DNA of 64,000 nucleotides from Glossina fuscipes (GCF_014805625.2 NW_023998476.1:186001-250000), one strand, 5' to 3'. Positions 27,801 through 35,543 are shown, numbered from the stretch's first letter. Numbers and translations: made by a program. The notes: generated from the sequence alone by a model not told the origin.

Positions 27801-28391
27801 GCAACCGGATGACCACAGCCTGTTGGAAAAAGTGTTCGTTGTTTACGTTTTAATATGAAAGGTAAATAGAGAGAGAGAGAGAGAGCGAGAGAGAGCGAGA
27901 GAAAGAGAATCAGAGAGGGGGGGGGGGGGGGGGGGAGAGGAGAGAGAAAGAAAGAAAGAGAAAGAGAGAGAGAGAGAGCTGAAAGAGGCGATATATAGAT
28001 TACTTACCGTAAGAAAAATTCCATTGTGAACCATACTACTACTAATAGTTCCATTCTAAATAATATATACAAAGCTTCCTTTTCGTACTCCTCAATGGTT
28101 GAGAAAACACTTAAAGCAAGGCAGGTAAAGACCATGAGAAATCTTTATGGAACAATTTGCAAAAAATTAGTTGTAATTTTTACAAATATTTCATATCCTT
28201 ACACCATTATATGATATGAAACTGCTTGTGGTCCTCGTGGTCTCTCCAAGAAATTGTATACTCTGCTCTGAAACCTTCTGTACCGAGCATCACGGCGCGA
28301 ACCGCGATTGTAATTTATTGGCTTTCCCAAAAGTGACATTCGCGGCTCAACAAAGCGATCTGACGAACGACGATAATGACGCTTACATATC
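4188..28391 (-). CDS. KCNQ: KCNQ-family voltage-gated potassium channel (Kv7), multi-exon; N-terminus not identified
   Basis: This is a pore-forming Kv7 subunit: a slowly activating, non-inactivating K+ channel of the plasma membrane that is gated by PIP2 and calmodulin. Exons in transcript order: 28203-28391 (or -28381), 28008-28142, 27737-27819, 27483-27658, 27295-27420, 25519-25629, 25261-25448, 21056-21246, 16006-16092, optional 15236-15646, 14354-14427, 11111-11238, 5483-5579, 5165-5422, 4809-4921, 4633-4751, 4342-4541 and 4188-4277. Every junction is GT-AG and phase-consistent. The product has S1-S6, the filter TVGYGD, the S6 motif [17 protein letters not shown], the helix A IQ motif ([14 protein letters not shown]), helix B ([13 protein letters not shown]) and helix C/D coiled coils, then an acidic tail ending LSPDSG. 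It totals about 790 residues, or about 925 with the cassette. The first visible exon begins at a splice acceptor, so at least one 5' exon lies above 28.4 kb. Confidence 0.95.
5165..5579 (-). CDS. KCNQ: KCNQ exons encoding the helix C/D tetramerisation region
   Basis: Exon 5483-5579 encodes [15 protein letters not shown] then SRVVKVERQ. Exon 5165-5422 (258 bp, phase 0-0) continues [20 protein letters not shown]. This is the second coiled coil that sets Kv7 tetramer assembly (compare vertebrate KVEKQV..MEKKLDFLV). The rest of the 258-bp exon is a Ser/Gln/Asn-rich linker ending VDEFTK. Because that exon is a multiple of three, skipping it would keep frame, but it would remove the coiled coil. 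Confidence 0.93.
5640..6360 (+). mobile_element. DINE-like family 2 element (degenerate)
   Basis: It starts with gtatgccctattattaaaca, a degraded form of the family 2 head ggcccactattaaataccc. It continues with an internal block (aatagcgtttatcgttacgcc.. gaatttcgttcagaatctca) that aligns by eye with 53190-53260, then ggatcgattcagaaaatgg. Ends are approximate. Confidence 0.5.
6560..6890 (-). mobile_element. DINE-like family 1 element, minus orientation
   Basis: Read on the minus strand it begins at the hairpin-tip sequence near 6855-6885 (gattcggtcatgactaaata on plus). It runs into a block matching 13345-13400 (aaatttg..ctggccaagagtttatat). It is a partial copy lying directly beside the 3' tail of the LINE. 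Confidence 0.6.
6988..9072 (-). mobile_element. Non-LTR retrotransposon (LINE, Jockey/CR1-like), 5'-truncated, reverse transcriptase nearly intact
   Basis: Read on the minus strand, frame 9072-7552 carries a reverse transcriptase. Within the frame starting at 8865 are the fingers motif [10 protein letters not shown] (residues 26-34), YTDLSKAFD (152-160), GVPQGSHLG (210-218), the catalytic YADD (241-244) and a thumb region. One in-frame TAA at 8878-8880 splits it. A single-base shift near 7640-7665 moves the C-terminal part ([17 protein letters not shown]..) into frame 7663-7301. The sequence upstream of 9072 is lost, including the endonuclease. The 3' end is a TTTA-type simple tail (AAATAAATAAAT on minus) at 6988-7005. 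The element is inactive in this state. Clade assignment from motifs alone is tentative. Confidence 0.9.
9700..10075 (+). mobile_element. DINE-like family 1 remnants (composite)
   Basis: A degraded hairpin-tip sequence (tataaaagattccaaggttgcagaatataa) lies at 9720-9755. From 9840 follow family 1 internal blocks: attgggtgggcatggctgg, gagtaacgagt, and ttgatcaagaatatatata..tggggtctttgaagcttcc. It closes with gatgatgggta at 10038-10048. Confidence 0.6.
10890..11045 (-). mobile_element. DINE-like family 2 head, minus orientation
   Basis: On the minus strand it reads cggcccatcattaaataccctgcaccactc, then atttatgtaacgattt and ggtccgacccgatccc. This parallels the head of the copy at 62075-62220. Confidence 0.6.
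11111..11238 (-). CDS. KCNQ: KCNQ exon: helix B / start of helix C
   Basis: It encodes [19 protein letters not shown] then [19 protein letters not shown]. Vertebrate KCNQ2 has MRFLVSKRKFKESLRPYDV..DVIEQYSAGHLDML at the same place. This segment binds the calmodulin lobe and leads into the first coiled coil. The acceptor is tttag at 11239-11240 and the donor gtaaatta; it enters in phase 0 and leaves in phase 2. Confidence 0.95.
11480..11770. repeat. Possible solo LTR or LTR fragment
   Basis: The stretch is locally GC-richer than its surroundings (aggcgcgcgggccgcttctg). It contains caataaattcactctgagg and ends gggttattaca at 11742-11752, resembling the polyadenylation part of an insect LTR. I did not find a partner LTR or a target-site duplication. 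Confidence 0.25.
12990..13735 (+). mobile_element. DINE-like family 1 element, nearly full length
   Basis: It opens with the palindromic tip attcggtcgtgaccgaat followed by cttttatacccatcac (13011-13047). The body has two related halves, each with a 'caagaatttatatactttatggg' type block (13345-13380 and 13632-13665), a tgggtgggcgtgg motif and cagacggacagac runs. It closes near 13720 with ggtgacaggtataagaac. It aligns by eye along its length with 52205-53000. No coding capacity; non-autonomous. Confidence 0.75.
13745..13960 (+). mobile_element. DINE-like family 2 head fragment
   Basis: It begins ggccacggcccactattgagtaccc and continues with a block containing gatccggttcaaattatattc and ggcgcccgccctta, related to the ccgatccagatcatttttaat block of 62185-62210. 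It directly abuts the family 1 element. Confidence 0.55.
14354..14427 (-). CDS. KCNQ: KCNQ exon: start of helix B
   Basis: It encodes (V/I)[19 protein letters not shown] then RFVRK, joining in frame to LKYFVARRK in the next exon. The acceptor is aaaaaag, with an unusually purine-rich tract next to it; this weak acceptor may take part in alternative splicing of the upstream cassette. It enters in phase 1 and leaves in phase 0. Confidence 0.9.
15236..15646 (-). CDS. KCNQ: KCNQ alternative cassette exon with poly-asparagine run
   Basis: This 411-bp exon (137 codons, phase 1 to phase 1) lies between acceptor ttaacag and donor gtgcgtaa. It starts (A)[18 protein letters not shown], has a Cys-rich patch (CTFGGCATC), then a run of 14 Asn, then [18 protein letters not shown] and ends KDIADIEG. 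Exons 16006-16092 and 14354-14427 also join directly in the same phase, so it can be included or skipped without a frame change. It falls in the poorly conserved linker between helices A and B. The Asn run is written in mixed AAT/AAC codons. Inclusion in mature mRNA is inferred. Confidence 0.75.
16006..16092 (-). CDS. KCNQ: KCNQ exon in the helix A-B linker
   Basis: The 87-bp exon (phase 1-1) encodes [20 protein letters not shown] then TTLLKKSSD. It has acceptor tttcag and donor gtaagttt, both strong. It joins exon 21056-21246 (..DMNQSVENL) in frame. Its length is a multiple of three, so it could itself be skipped. Confidence 0.88.
16464..19750. mobile_element. Possible DINE/Helentron-like unit bounded by matching inverted ends
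   Basis: The left end has a short hairpin, ttcggcaaagccgaa, followed by cttttcataccctccacc (16465-16498). The right end at 19735-19750 reads cggtggagggtatgg, the reverse complement of ccataccctccaccg. This matches the termini expected of one interrupted element. The interior is 3.2 kb and seems to contain later insertions (see 17590-18345). Boundaries and unity are inferred. Confidence 0.4.
17590..18345 (+). repeat. LTR-like segment
   Basis: It begins near gtgggaactgaacgttatg, has gagtctagagtatagatagt and then a TATA-like tataaataccc at 18230-18240. An AATAAA (18240-18245) and a GT-rich stretch follow. This order (TATA, AATAAA, GT-rich) is typical of an insect retrotransposon LTR. No second copy or coding region was found, so it may be a solo LTR. 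Confidence 0.3.
19760..19867. repeat. AT microsatellite (TA/GTATA)
   Basis: A near-continuous run of TA dinucleotides interrupted by GTATA units. Confidence 0.95.
20280..20313 (-). other. Candidate 34-nt microexon of KCNQ (frame-shifting)
   Basis: On the minus strand, aatcctcacag precedes AGCAGCGCCTCTGAGG.. and the block ends GTGGAAT|gtaagttt, giving good splice sites at both ends. Its GC content is far above the surrounding intron. In one frame it reads [11 protein letters not shown], which looks like real linker sequence. The upstream exon leaves in phase 1, however, and in that frame it gives EQRL then a stop. It may be a truncating (poison) exon, or belong to an isoform I cannot reconstruct, or be chance. 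Confidence 0.35.
20342..20365. repeat. TA microsatellite
   Basis: Twelve TA units followed by a T-rich run. Confidence 0.95.
20501..20548. repeat. ATCTGA/ATCTGT hexamer array
   Basis: About eight imperfect copies of ATCTGA or ATCTGT in tandem. Confidence 0.9.
21056..21246 (-). CDS. KCNQ: KCNQ exon following helix A
   Basis: The 191-bp exon encodes (S)[19 protein letters not shown] then [14 protein letters not shown] and ends [14 protein letters not shown]. It is Ser/Arg-rich linker following the calmodulin-binding helix A. The acceptor is attcgcag and the donor gtgagtac. It enters in phase 2 (completing TCA from the previous exon) and leaves in phase 1. The [12 protein letters not shown]-like and RLPTIRRH blocks are consistent with other insect KCNQ channels as far as I recall them. 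Confidence 0.88.
21247..25260 (-). other. KCNQ intron (4 kb)
   Basis: AT-rich intron without recognisable coding sequence. The only clear structure is the AT microsatellite at 24794-24990, whose long Tyr/Ile translations are artefacts of the repeat. Confidence 0.75.
24794..24990. repeat. Long AT microsatellite
   Basis: The perfect (AT)n core is at about 24822-24885, flanked by atacatatat and aaatatgtat variants on both sides. Confidence 0.95.
25261..25629 (-). CDS. KCNQ: KCNQ exons: selectivity filter, S6 and helix A
   Basis: Exon 25519-25629 encodes [20 protein letters not shown] then [17 protein letters not shown]: the pore loop, filter and most of S6. Exon 25261-25448 continues [20 protein letters not shown], then [20 protein letters not shown] (helix A with the IQ-type calmodulin site) and ends [11 protein letters not shown]. 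The PAG hinge lies exactly at the exon junction. Vertebrate KCNQ channels have TIGYGD, so the Val in the second filter position is a conservative difference. The short intron between the exons (25449-25518) contains no other feature. Confidence 0.97.
25630..27294 (-). other. KCNQ intron between S5 and the pore exon (1.7 kb)
   Basis: It contains a degenerate family 2 element (25930-26230). From 26222 to 26612 two overlapping plus-strand reading frames run open for 69-102 codons, but they show no domain and no splice context. The rest is featureless. Confidence 0.7.
25930..26230 (+). mobile_element. DINE-like family 2 element (degenerate)
   Basis: It contains ataattaccctacaccgcttcgtttaaca (head block), caattataatcatccttgggccagaaaaag and tcggtgtataaaatttccc. 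This is the same block order as at 53060-53240 and 43290-43420. Confidence 0.55.
27295..28391 (-). CDS. KCNQ: KCNQ exons: N-terminal linker through S1-S5
   Basis: Five exons. 28203-28391 (acceptor at 28392 or 28382) has [40 protein letters not shown]. 28008-28142 has [20 protein letters not shown] (S1) and S2. 27737-27819 has [19 protein letters not shown]. 27483-27658 has S3, then the S4 sensor [19 protein letters not shown], then [13 protein letters not shown]. 27295-27420 has [20 protein letters not shown] and ALWWGV (S5 to pore helix). S4 carries the regular spaced arginines of Kv7. Phases run 2/0, 2, 1, 0 and match at each junction. Similarity to vertebrate KCNQ is high along the whole block. 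Confidence 0.97.
27866..27980. repeat. GA-rich tract with poly-G run in a KCNQ intron
   Basis: GAGAGA repeats flank an uninterrupted run of about 19 G (27917-27935). It lies in the 188-bp intron between 27820 and 28007. GAGA elements can bind GAGA factor in flies, but in an intron this is only a possibility. Homopolymer length is likely to be unreliable in the assembly. Confidence 0.9.
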
Positions 28392-29514
28392 CTATAATAT
28401 TAAAATATATAGACATCACTCGTATACTTATGTCAATTTAGGTACAATATTTCCATCAAAAGGCTTAACAGAGTAAATGAATGTCTTGGGTAAAAAATCG
28501 AGGGCCACATTGACCGGTGAGCTTAATAGTAGCAGCCGGCTTACTCAAAACTTGAGCAGTTAATAGGCAAATGTACTTGCAATTCTTTCGAACGGATCGA
28601 TAATAGCAGCATCTACACCATATACTCTTTAAAATTAGCAAAAGGTGTAACATTGATTAATTTGGCAATGGGTCAGTGCTGAATGTTGATGAATACGTAA
28701 AAGAAGAAACAAAAGTTGTGCCCTATTAGCAAGCAGGCAACATAAGAGAAAGGCGTCAAGAAGACGCACAGCACGCCGACTAAGAAACGTTTTTAAAGCT
28801 GCAAACATTGTTTCGCTTGTTTTAATTCTCTAAAACTTTTGCCCAAAAAATTAATCGCTAGTACCATCTAATGTAAACTCGTATCCCAGTAGAGCCCAGT
28901 AGACAGAGGAGCCAACCGAGATATCGATTGTTCATCGTGCCGTGACGTTTCCTACAACACGATCAGTGCATATAGCATTATGTGGAAATCGTGCTATAGG
29001 AAAACCAGAATTAATTCAGGTCCGTGGTGGAAACCGCGTTAAGGCAAACGCAGAATTAATGGAAATCGAATTACTCTCAATTGCGTGAAAATGACTGTTG
29101 CGTTTTATAGCGACGGCGTTCTAAGAAACGCAGATGTAGTATAAACTGAATGCATTCGTACCTACCGCCTTATATAGAACCTCAGAAACAAGTAAGAAAG
29201 AAAAAAAGAAAACAATGTTCATTCCTTGATAAGTAGAATTGAGGTCAACCTATAAATGCTAACAAAAAAAGTTTAACACATCGTATAAGTGCTGCCGTTT
29301 TATCAACCATTTGACATATTGGAATGTTCCTGTACGAAAAACACGTTGTAACGAGACGAGCTAGAGAAGACCTGTGACCTGTATCGTAGGTATGATATAT
29401 CGCTTGCGTAACATTTTTGCTATATATCAATAACAGAATTGTTTTTTATGTTTGTGTTGTTCCGTAGGCATTTCCTTTGACCGCTTGGACCCATATCCAC
29501 CACCTTGCTTACAA

Positions 29515-29740
29515 GAATTCGAGTAGGAAGGACAAACGTGCGTAGTTCGAATCAGAATTTAATACTTTGTAGAGTGTCTGAAATTCCTTTTTCCTTCCTT
29601 GAAGGACAAACGCGGAGATGAACAGATGGACCGGTAGACGTGCGTAAGTCGATTTAGAATTTGATATTTTATGGGACGGCTGAAGGTTCCTTTTTCCTTC
29701 CTTCAAGGACCAACGTGGACACGAACAGATGGACGGATAG
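29515..29740. repeat. About 2.3 tandem copies of a ~103-bp unit
   Basis: ttcctttttccttcctt starts at 29584 and again at 29687. Each is followed by aaggac(a/c)aacg and gaacagatgga. The part before 29584 (gaaggacaaacgtgcgtag.. cgaatcagaatttaatact) is a partial copy matching 29632-29680. The gaacagatggac and cgatttagaattt words resemble DINE-like internal sequence, so the unit may derive from such an element. Confidence 0.75.
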
Positions 29741-31615
29741 AAAGATATTTATGATTTATGATGTCCGAATTTTCCGTTTTCCTTCGATCTCGAATTTTTA
29801 CTTCAGCGGTAATTCGCTTTAAAGACAATAGATCTTGCGTTGTATGCAAATTCAAAACATAACAAAGGCCACCGCCGAAATTTAAACTCAATGCAATCCC
29901 TACGGATTAACTTACTTACTTATTCGATATGTTTTCAACGTGGGGTAAGGAAGGGATGCTGTATCTTTTACATAATCTATTTGATGTAAGATTACAATGA
30001 GCAGCAGTTATTACACTTAACACTTTCTTTGTTTATTTTCGGCTGCGTGACTTTCTATTAAACTTAGTGTCAATTAGAAATTTATAATAATAAAATATAA
30101 TGACAAACATAATGATACCTGTTTTTTGTTTTTGTCATTCTTATGATATTTAACATTTGAAAATTTTTAAATTTCATAAGCAAAAGACTAAACACACGCC
30201 CCTTGCTATATATAATTCTTTACCTTTAAAGTTATTGGGTTTTAGTATGTGTATGCGAATAAATAAATCACTTGCCTAAATTTTTGTTCATAAAAAATAA
30301 ATGGATCGTTATGAGGATCCATAGCTGTTGAAAATGAGATATATAAACGATTAACCTAGATTGAGATCACTTTAGATGAGGGAAAAAGTTCACAAAACCC
30401 GCGTAACCGCACAAACTTAATTATCTAATTTGCGATAATTCAAACGTAGTCAGATAATTTGAAATTCGAAAAAAGTCATTTAAAATTTCAGTTCAGTCTC
30501 TTCTTTTAAAACATGTCGCGTATTCATAATCTACAGGTTTTTTTTTTAACTTTCTGCGGATAACTTCAGCGACCGCAAAAGCGAGCGACTGACAAAACTC
30601 ACTGATTTTCGCATTCCAACCGACAAACTAATTCAGTAACTACCTTAATAATCAGTTATATATCAATATTGAGGTTTAAATAAATAAGCAAAAAAAAAAA
30701 AAAAACAAAAGTGATCGCTAACAGAGTTGCGTTTTTATAGGCATTGCAACCATTAAAGGGATAAATGACATCATTCTGCCGTACGAAACTAATTGAAAAT
30801 TAAAGAGAAATTTTTTCTTTGCCACTTAAGCGGAAATGTTACGAAAAGACAGATTTATGGAGATAATTATTTGAATCCTATGATTGTCGCCCGTATGCAT
30901 TCCATTGCAGCTAATCTTAAAGGTAATGGAATCAATTCTAGCAACATTCAATTTAGGGTCATTTCAAATAAATTTTGTCACATATATGTGTACGCTAATT
31001 TTTCTCGTAGGGTGGGTCAAAGTGAACTACGAATTGTTACCTGACCTCAATGTAAGGATTTTTTTTTCAAATTTCAAAGTACTAACTCAAGAAAGAATGA
31101 AGTACGTTACTCATTTGTCTGCCGATTTGATTTCACATCCTCAATAATCGTTAAGCATGGAAGCATTCGAAGCCCTCCATTTGTAATAGTCCGACGAACA
31201 CATTGGAGATGATTACAAACAACGACTTTTAAAAAAATATAAGCAAATCCTAATCTTTATCCGCTTCCGTAAGCAAAGAAAACAACCCCAAGGAAGATCA
31301 CACAAGCACGGTTTAACTTTACCACGTAGGGTGAATGGGGGAGGGACAGTAGAATATAGCAGCGCACACATTGCCGCAAAAAGTCTTTTATGCTCCGTTC
31401 CTTACCGCCTTTCTTAGCTTTAGGCGCTAGATTTTCGAGACTTATTTCTTTTATATAGTAATATGGATGTTTACGATCACGAGTAACCATTTAAGCAGTT
31501 TTATTTTCGTGTAACAAGTTTAGAGATTATGTCTCTTAAGATGCTATGCTGTCGCAGTCATTTAAGTTCAAAAATTACATTTCATCGCGATTATTTATTG
31601 TCCGTCAGTCTTAAC

Positions 31616-31806
31616 CTTGCAGTCCGCTTTTTAACGTGATTGACACTTTCTTCATTTGTTTTCGCAAAAGCTCTTACGATGAAAGGTGGTCGCTGTGTTG
31701 TGGTCAGGCATTCAACGATATTTTCTGCAAATTTTTCAGTTGGCAAATTTGTGCTTAGCCGACGGGCGGAGATGTTGGCGACTCTCTTATTTCTTCTTAT
31801 TGGCAT
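31616..31806 (-). CDS. Candidate 5' coding exon, possibly KCNQ N-terminus (speculative)
   Basis: A minus-strand frame starts at ATG 31806 (in-frame TGA upstream) and reads MPIRRNKRVANISARRLSTN, later FAENIVECLTTTQRPPFI. Two donors would splice in frame to the first visible KCNQ exon: gtaaga after 31678 (phase 0, to 28381) or gttaag after 31616 (phase 2, to 28391). Basic composition suits a cytosolic N-terminus. I recognise no homology, and the opposite strand is also open, so this may be chance. Confidence 0.2.
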
Positions 31807-33868
31807 TTCCCTGTATTTGTGGTATCTGGCCAGTCAATCTTACTCAGGAGTGTTGTCTATGTCCACAACCACACCGGGGGCTAATCTTGACGCTTTATAG
31901 GGAAAGGAGGGAGCACAGGAGAGAGACAGGAACGTTAGTCTACGATCACCTTGCAAGAATCTTTCTTTTTTGTGATTCCCACTCTCCGCAATTAAAACTG
32001 CTGAGGTTATTTACCATTTATTTCCCGCAATGTATATAAGGTACAATGTTACTTTGTACCTTATAATAAAGTAATAAATACTTTTAATTAGTAGGGGAAA
32101 GATTTTATTATACCAGAAAATTCAATCGTTAGCTCGTTTTTAGACACCCATCATAGCACTTAGGTATGTTTACATGCAAAAATAAACAAGTTCTCAATTG
32201 TTTTAAAGTTTTACAATTACAGCCATTGAAAGTTTAAGTAATAAATAAGCTCTCGATTTTCATTATATTTACAATTGCAATAACATTTTTGTTATTCCCG
32301 ACGCAGAGTGTGCGCTCTGCTCTCTCTTTTCTTGTTTAAAAAATGTATGGTACAATCAGTTTAATCCAATTATATGTACATCGCGCATCGTGAGTCTCAC
32401 ACAGTGTATACATGCTTACTATAAACGCGAAAAATGTGAAAAATAAATAAATAGGGTCCAGCTCATGCCAATCTTCCTGCCCTTAAAATTCAGATCACTG
32501 TTAGAAACATCATCCGATTTGATCGTATATTTTCATTTCTCACAGATTTCAGACAAAGTTGCTAAATTAACAAAAGAATCTAACTATAGCATTGCAGGCG
32601 AAATACTCTCTTTCTTATGTTCTTATATTGTTATGATATTTACTAATTAGTGCCAGTCATGTCTCCTCTTTTGTCCCTTTGTAAGGATTATTTTAAAAGT
32701 TTCCCTACAGTAACCAACTTTGATAACAACAGACAAAGTTGAGAAGTGATTTAAATTGCTATTATAAAAATTGATATTTATAAAAATCCGTTCTGAAAAT
32801 TTTTCTCATTTCAGATTCCTGAGCATGGTCGTAGACATTTATTAATTTAAATTCTTTGTTGGGATATAGAAAGAAAGTGCTTTGATGTACGAATTTATTT
32901 AGAATGGTACGGTACGGTTTTTTCCTTCGATCCATCAATTTGTTTTAGATTATGAATTTGAAACTTCTTCTAAAGAGTTAAACTTGATTTTAAGTTTTTT
33001 TCTTCTAAAAATTTCTAGTTAAAAAAAGGAGAAAAATGGGTTGGTTGGTGATTGCATTTACCATTCCGTACACATTTACGATCCCCTTCTTTGTTTATAG
33101 ATATTATTTTCCTATTAACTTAATACTGCAATCTTCGATGTGCCAAGTGTAACCAATTAAATCATTTCACCGAATCACAGGCACTCCTCAACCCCCCAAT
33201 ATGTCCTGGAATCGTCATAATATCATATAACACCATAGTTTTCTAACAAAAAGCTTCTCGCTTTTCGCTACATTAAGTCGTGATCAACATGTTATTGCTA
33301 CTTAAACATATCTACTTGCTTGCTTGCCTTCAAGCATTCGACGGAAAAAGCTAGGGTTCGCCTAGCAGCCCGATAACATTGTTTTATTTGCTATTTTCAC
33401 AAGAAATTTCCGCCTCTGAAGTAGAAGTCTTTCTATTATCATCAGGTTTCGCGCGTCTATTGCATGCATTTATTTATAATTTAAGGGGATTTCAGGTCAA
33501 GGGTATTAGAAAGTCGCCTTAAGCCAGGCGTAGCATTTCTTTTGCCTTTTACTACGCATTCTCTTGCAACGTGACAAGAGAGCAAGAAAAGAGACGCAAT
33601 CATGATTGAAATTTATGCACACATAATACATCGTATATGTAGCATATATATGTTTGCGTATAAATAATATATCATCTACGTATATAAATTCAGATATAAA
33701 AACCTACATATCTTGTCTTGTATTGTATTAAAAATGATCACAAAAGGAAAAGCAAAAAAAAAAAGTAGATCAAAAGTAAAGAATATCCAACGAATTAAAC
33801 AAACAAACTTACTCTTATGCAATTTGTTTTTTTTTTTTTTTCCCCCAAGAAATCATAAAATATTATTT

Positions 33869-33891
33869 ATTATAATAATAATAATAATAAT
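33869..33891. repeat. AAT microsatellite
   Basis: Seven to eight TAA units following a poly-T/C stretch. Confidence 0.9.
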
Positions 33892-34097
33892 ATAAAATAA
33901 TTTTTATTATTTACATTGTTTTCTGTATTGTTGTATGTATGTATAAAGTTTTATTACAGCAAATTGTTAATTAATGCGTATAAAAACATATGTACATACA
34001 CACCGACATACGTGTGTACAATAAAAAAAAGGCAAAAAAAATAATAATAACAAAATAGAAAAAATGAGGTGAAAAAATATGCTTCATTTTTGTTACT

Positions 34098-35543
34098 TTA
34101 TTTCTTTTCGTCTACGATAATCTCATCGCCTGCTTGAATATTATAACTGTAAAGAAGTTTATTGGGAAAACGCATCTCTTCCGGGCCGAGATCTTTGTAG
34201 TCTTGATCGAGATAAAACAAACGCATTTTATTAGATGGCAGATGAAGAAGTTTCTCCAATTTGAGTTTCAAATCTTGCACCGTCCGATTGATGTCAACCA
34301 AACGCGACTCGGTTTGATCATGATATGTAAGGAAGATCTTGACACGTTTTTCTGGTTTAAAATTCACATTAACCAGTGGATCTAATCTACCATGTTTAGC
34401 TGTTAATTCATTATAACGTAAAGGTCTTTCGCTTTCCGGTTTTTCCATATAATAACGAATAAAGGCTCTTTCGGCGGCTTCACGTTCATCGGCACCAATA
34501 ACGCCGCCTCCGTTAAGAATTGTAACGTTGGGTAGACGAGCTATAAGCAACTGACGGCGTTCATGTTCGGTGCAATCTAAATTTTCCCATAATGGCCAAT
34601 TTTTGACGCGCAAATTTATAAGTTTAGGAAATCGAGCTAATCGATCAATATTATCCCACATATCGATGCTTGAACTGCTTAAGTTAAGAAATTGTAAACT
34701 TGGGAAAAATTCATGAGATGCCTCGTTGGCAATTTGGTTGGGATGATTATAGCTGGCACCCTCGTTGCAGTCGTCGACCAAAGCTATAGCTTTAATTGGA
34801 CATTTCGCTAAAACGAGCTTCTCTAGGCCAGGAAAAATTCGACCTAAACGGCATATTTCTGTCCATTTTTCTACAGGATTTCCGGTAAAATGAAGCGTTT
34901 TTAAGGCTGTATGAGGTGGTATTTTTCGACATTTATCATAAGATCTTTTATCAATTTCGACATTATGGCAACAATTGTAAGCCTTGCAATGACAATTTTC
35001 GCAAATGCTATCAGGATTCGTTGAGTCTATTAGTATTTCCTTGTAGCTATTCAGACTTAGATGGAGTTCTTCGAGCACCGGTAAATTTTTTAATAAAGTC
35101 TCAATGCTTTCCCAATTTAAATAAGTACCGTTAAGGACAATACCCCTTAAATTCGAAATAGGTGGTACACAAGACTTTGATAACGTTCCGCTTAAATGAT
35201 TCTTGCTTAAGTTAAGAAATTCAATGCGAGGCATATGCATTACAATTTGAAATACTTCTTGCCAATCTTGCAATTTATTTTGGGCCAAATCCAATTCACG
35301 TACATGCTGACATTTCTCTCGGATACTTTCGAAATCGCCTGCGCGATCAATATCGCAATCGTTTAATACCAACAATTCGGGCACACACATCAATGGCGAT
35401 AATCTCGGTATAAAAATTGATATTAAACGTTTGCTTGATCCTTTTTCACCCAGAGTTCGTACTTCTTTGACATCGTCATCATCTTCGGATCCATAATCAG
35501 AAAAATATTTACGTTCTAAAGCTTCTAATAAAGAAGGCATCAC
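34098..35543 (-). CDS. TBCEL: Tubulin-folding cofactor E-like protein (TBCEL; fly mulet type)
   Basis: TBCEL proteins bind and destabilise tubulin in the cytoplasm; the fly homologue mulet acts in spermatid individualisation. The 481-residue product is one uninterrupted exon. It has an acidic N-terminal segment (residues 18-27, YGSEDDDDVK), leucine-rich repeats at about 55-170 and 210-345 (LRELDLAQNKL, FLNLSKNHLSG, LEELHLSLNSY, FLNLSSSSID) and a cap (ERAFIRYYMEK). A ubiquitin-like domain follows at about 398-479 (DLKLKLEKLLHLP, LYSYNIQAGDEIIV). There is no N-terminal CAP-Gly domain, which separates it from TBCE. A Cys/His cluster (residues 181-192, CENCHCKAYNCC) interrupts the repeats. Slightly longer than human TBCEL. 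Starts with two ATGs; either may be used. It is on the KCNQ strand, and nesting in KCNQ is likely but unproven. Confidence 0.95.
   Translation of the reverse strand: MMPSLLEALERKYFSDYGSEDDDDVKEVRTLGEKGSSKRLISIFIPRLSPLMCVPELLVLNDCDIDRAGDFESIREKCQHVRELDLAQNKLQDWQEVFQIVMHMPRIEFLNLSKNHLSGTLSKSCVPPISNLRGIVLNGTYLNWESIETLLKNLPVLEELHLSLNSYKEILIDSTNPDSICENCHCKAYNCCHNVEIDKRSYDKCRKIPPHTALKTLHFTGNPVEKWTEICRLGRIFPGLEKLVLAKCPIKAIALVDDCNEGASYNHPNQIANEASHEFFPSLQFLNLSSSSIDMWDNIDRLARFPKLINLRVKNWPLWENLDCTEHERRQLLIARLPNVTILNGGGVIGADEREAAERAFIRYYMEKPESERPLRYNELTAKHGRLDPLVNVNFKPEKRVKIFLTYHDQTESRLVDINRTVQDLKLKLEKLLHLPSNKMRLFYLDQDYKDLGPEEMRFPNKLLYSYNIQAGDEIIVDEKK

Larger units (their letters stand above)
28392..34097. 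other. Stretch between KCNQ first visible exon and TBCEL
   Basis: Probably the 5' intron of KCNQ and/or intergenic DNA, since KCNQ needs at least one more upstream exon. It holds a tandem repeat (29515-29740), an ORF-rich GC-richer island (31257-32040, see candidate exon 31616-31806) and an AAT microsatellite (33869-33891). The rest shows nothing I recognise. Confidence 0.6.

Noticed and set aside
31257..31490. Minus-strand frame beginning MVTRDRKHPYYYIKE with an internal GTAAGG
   Set aside because: Considered as the KCNQ first exon, but its donor phase (1) fits neither acceptor of the next KCNQ exon.
34134..35134. Plus-strand frames inside TBCEL
   Set aside because: They are shadows of the clear minus-strand TBCEL coding sequence.
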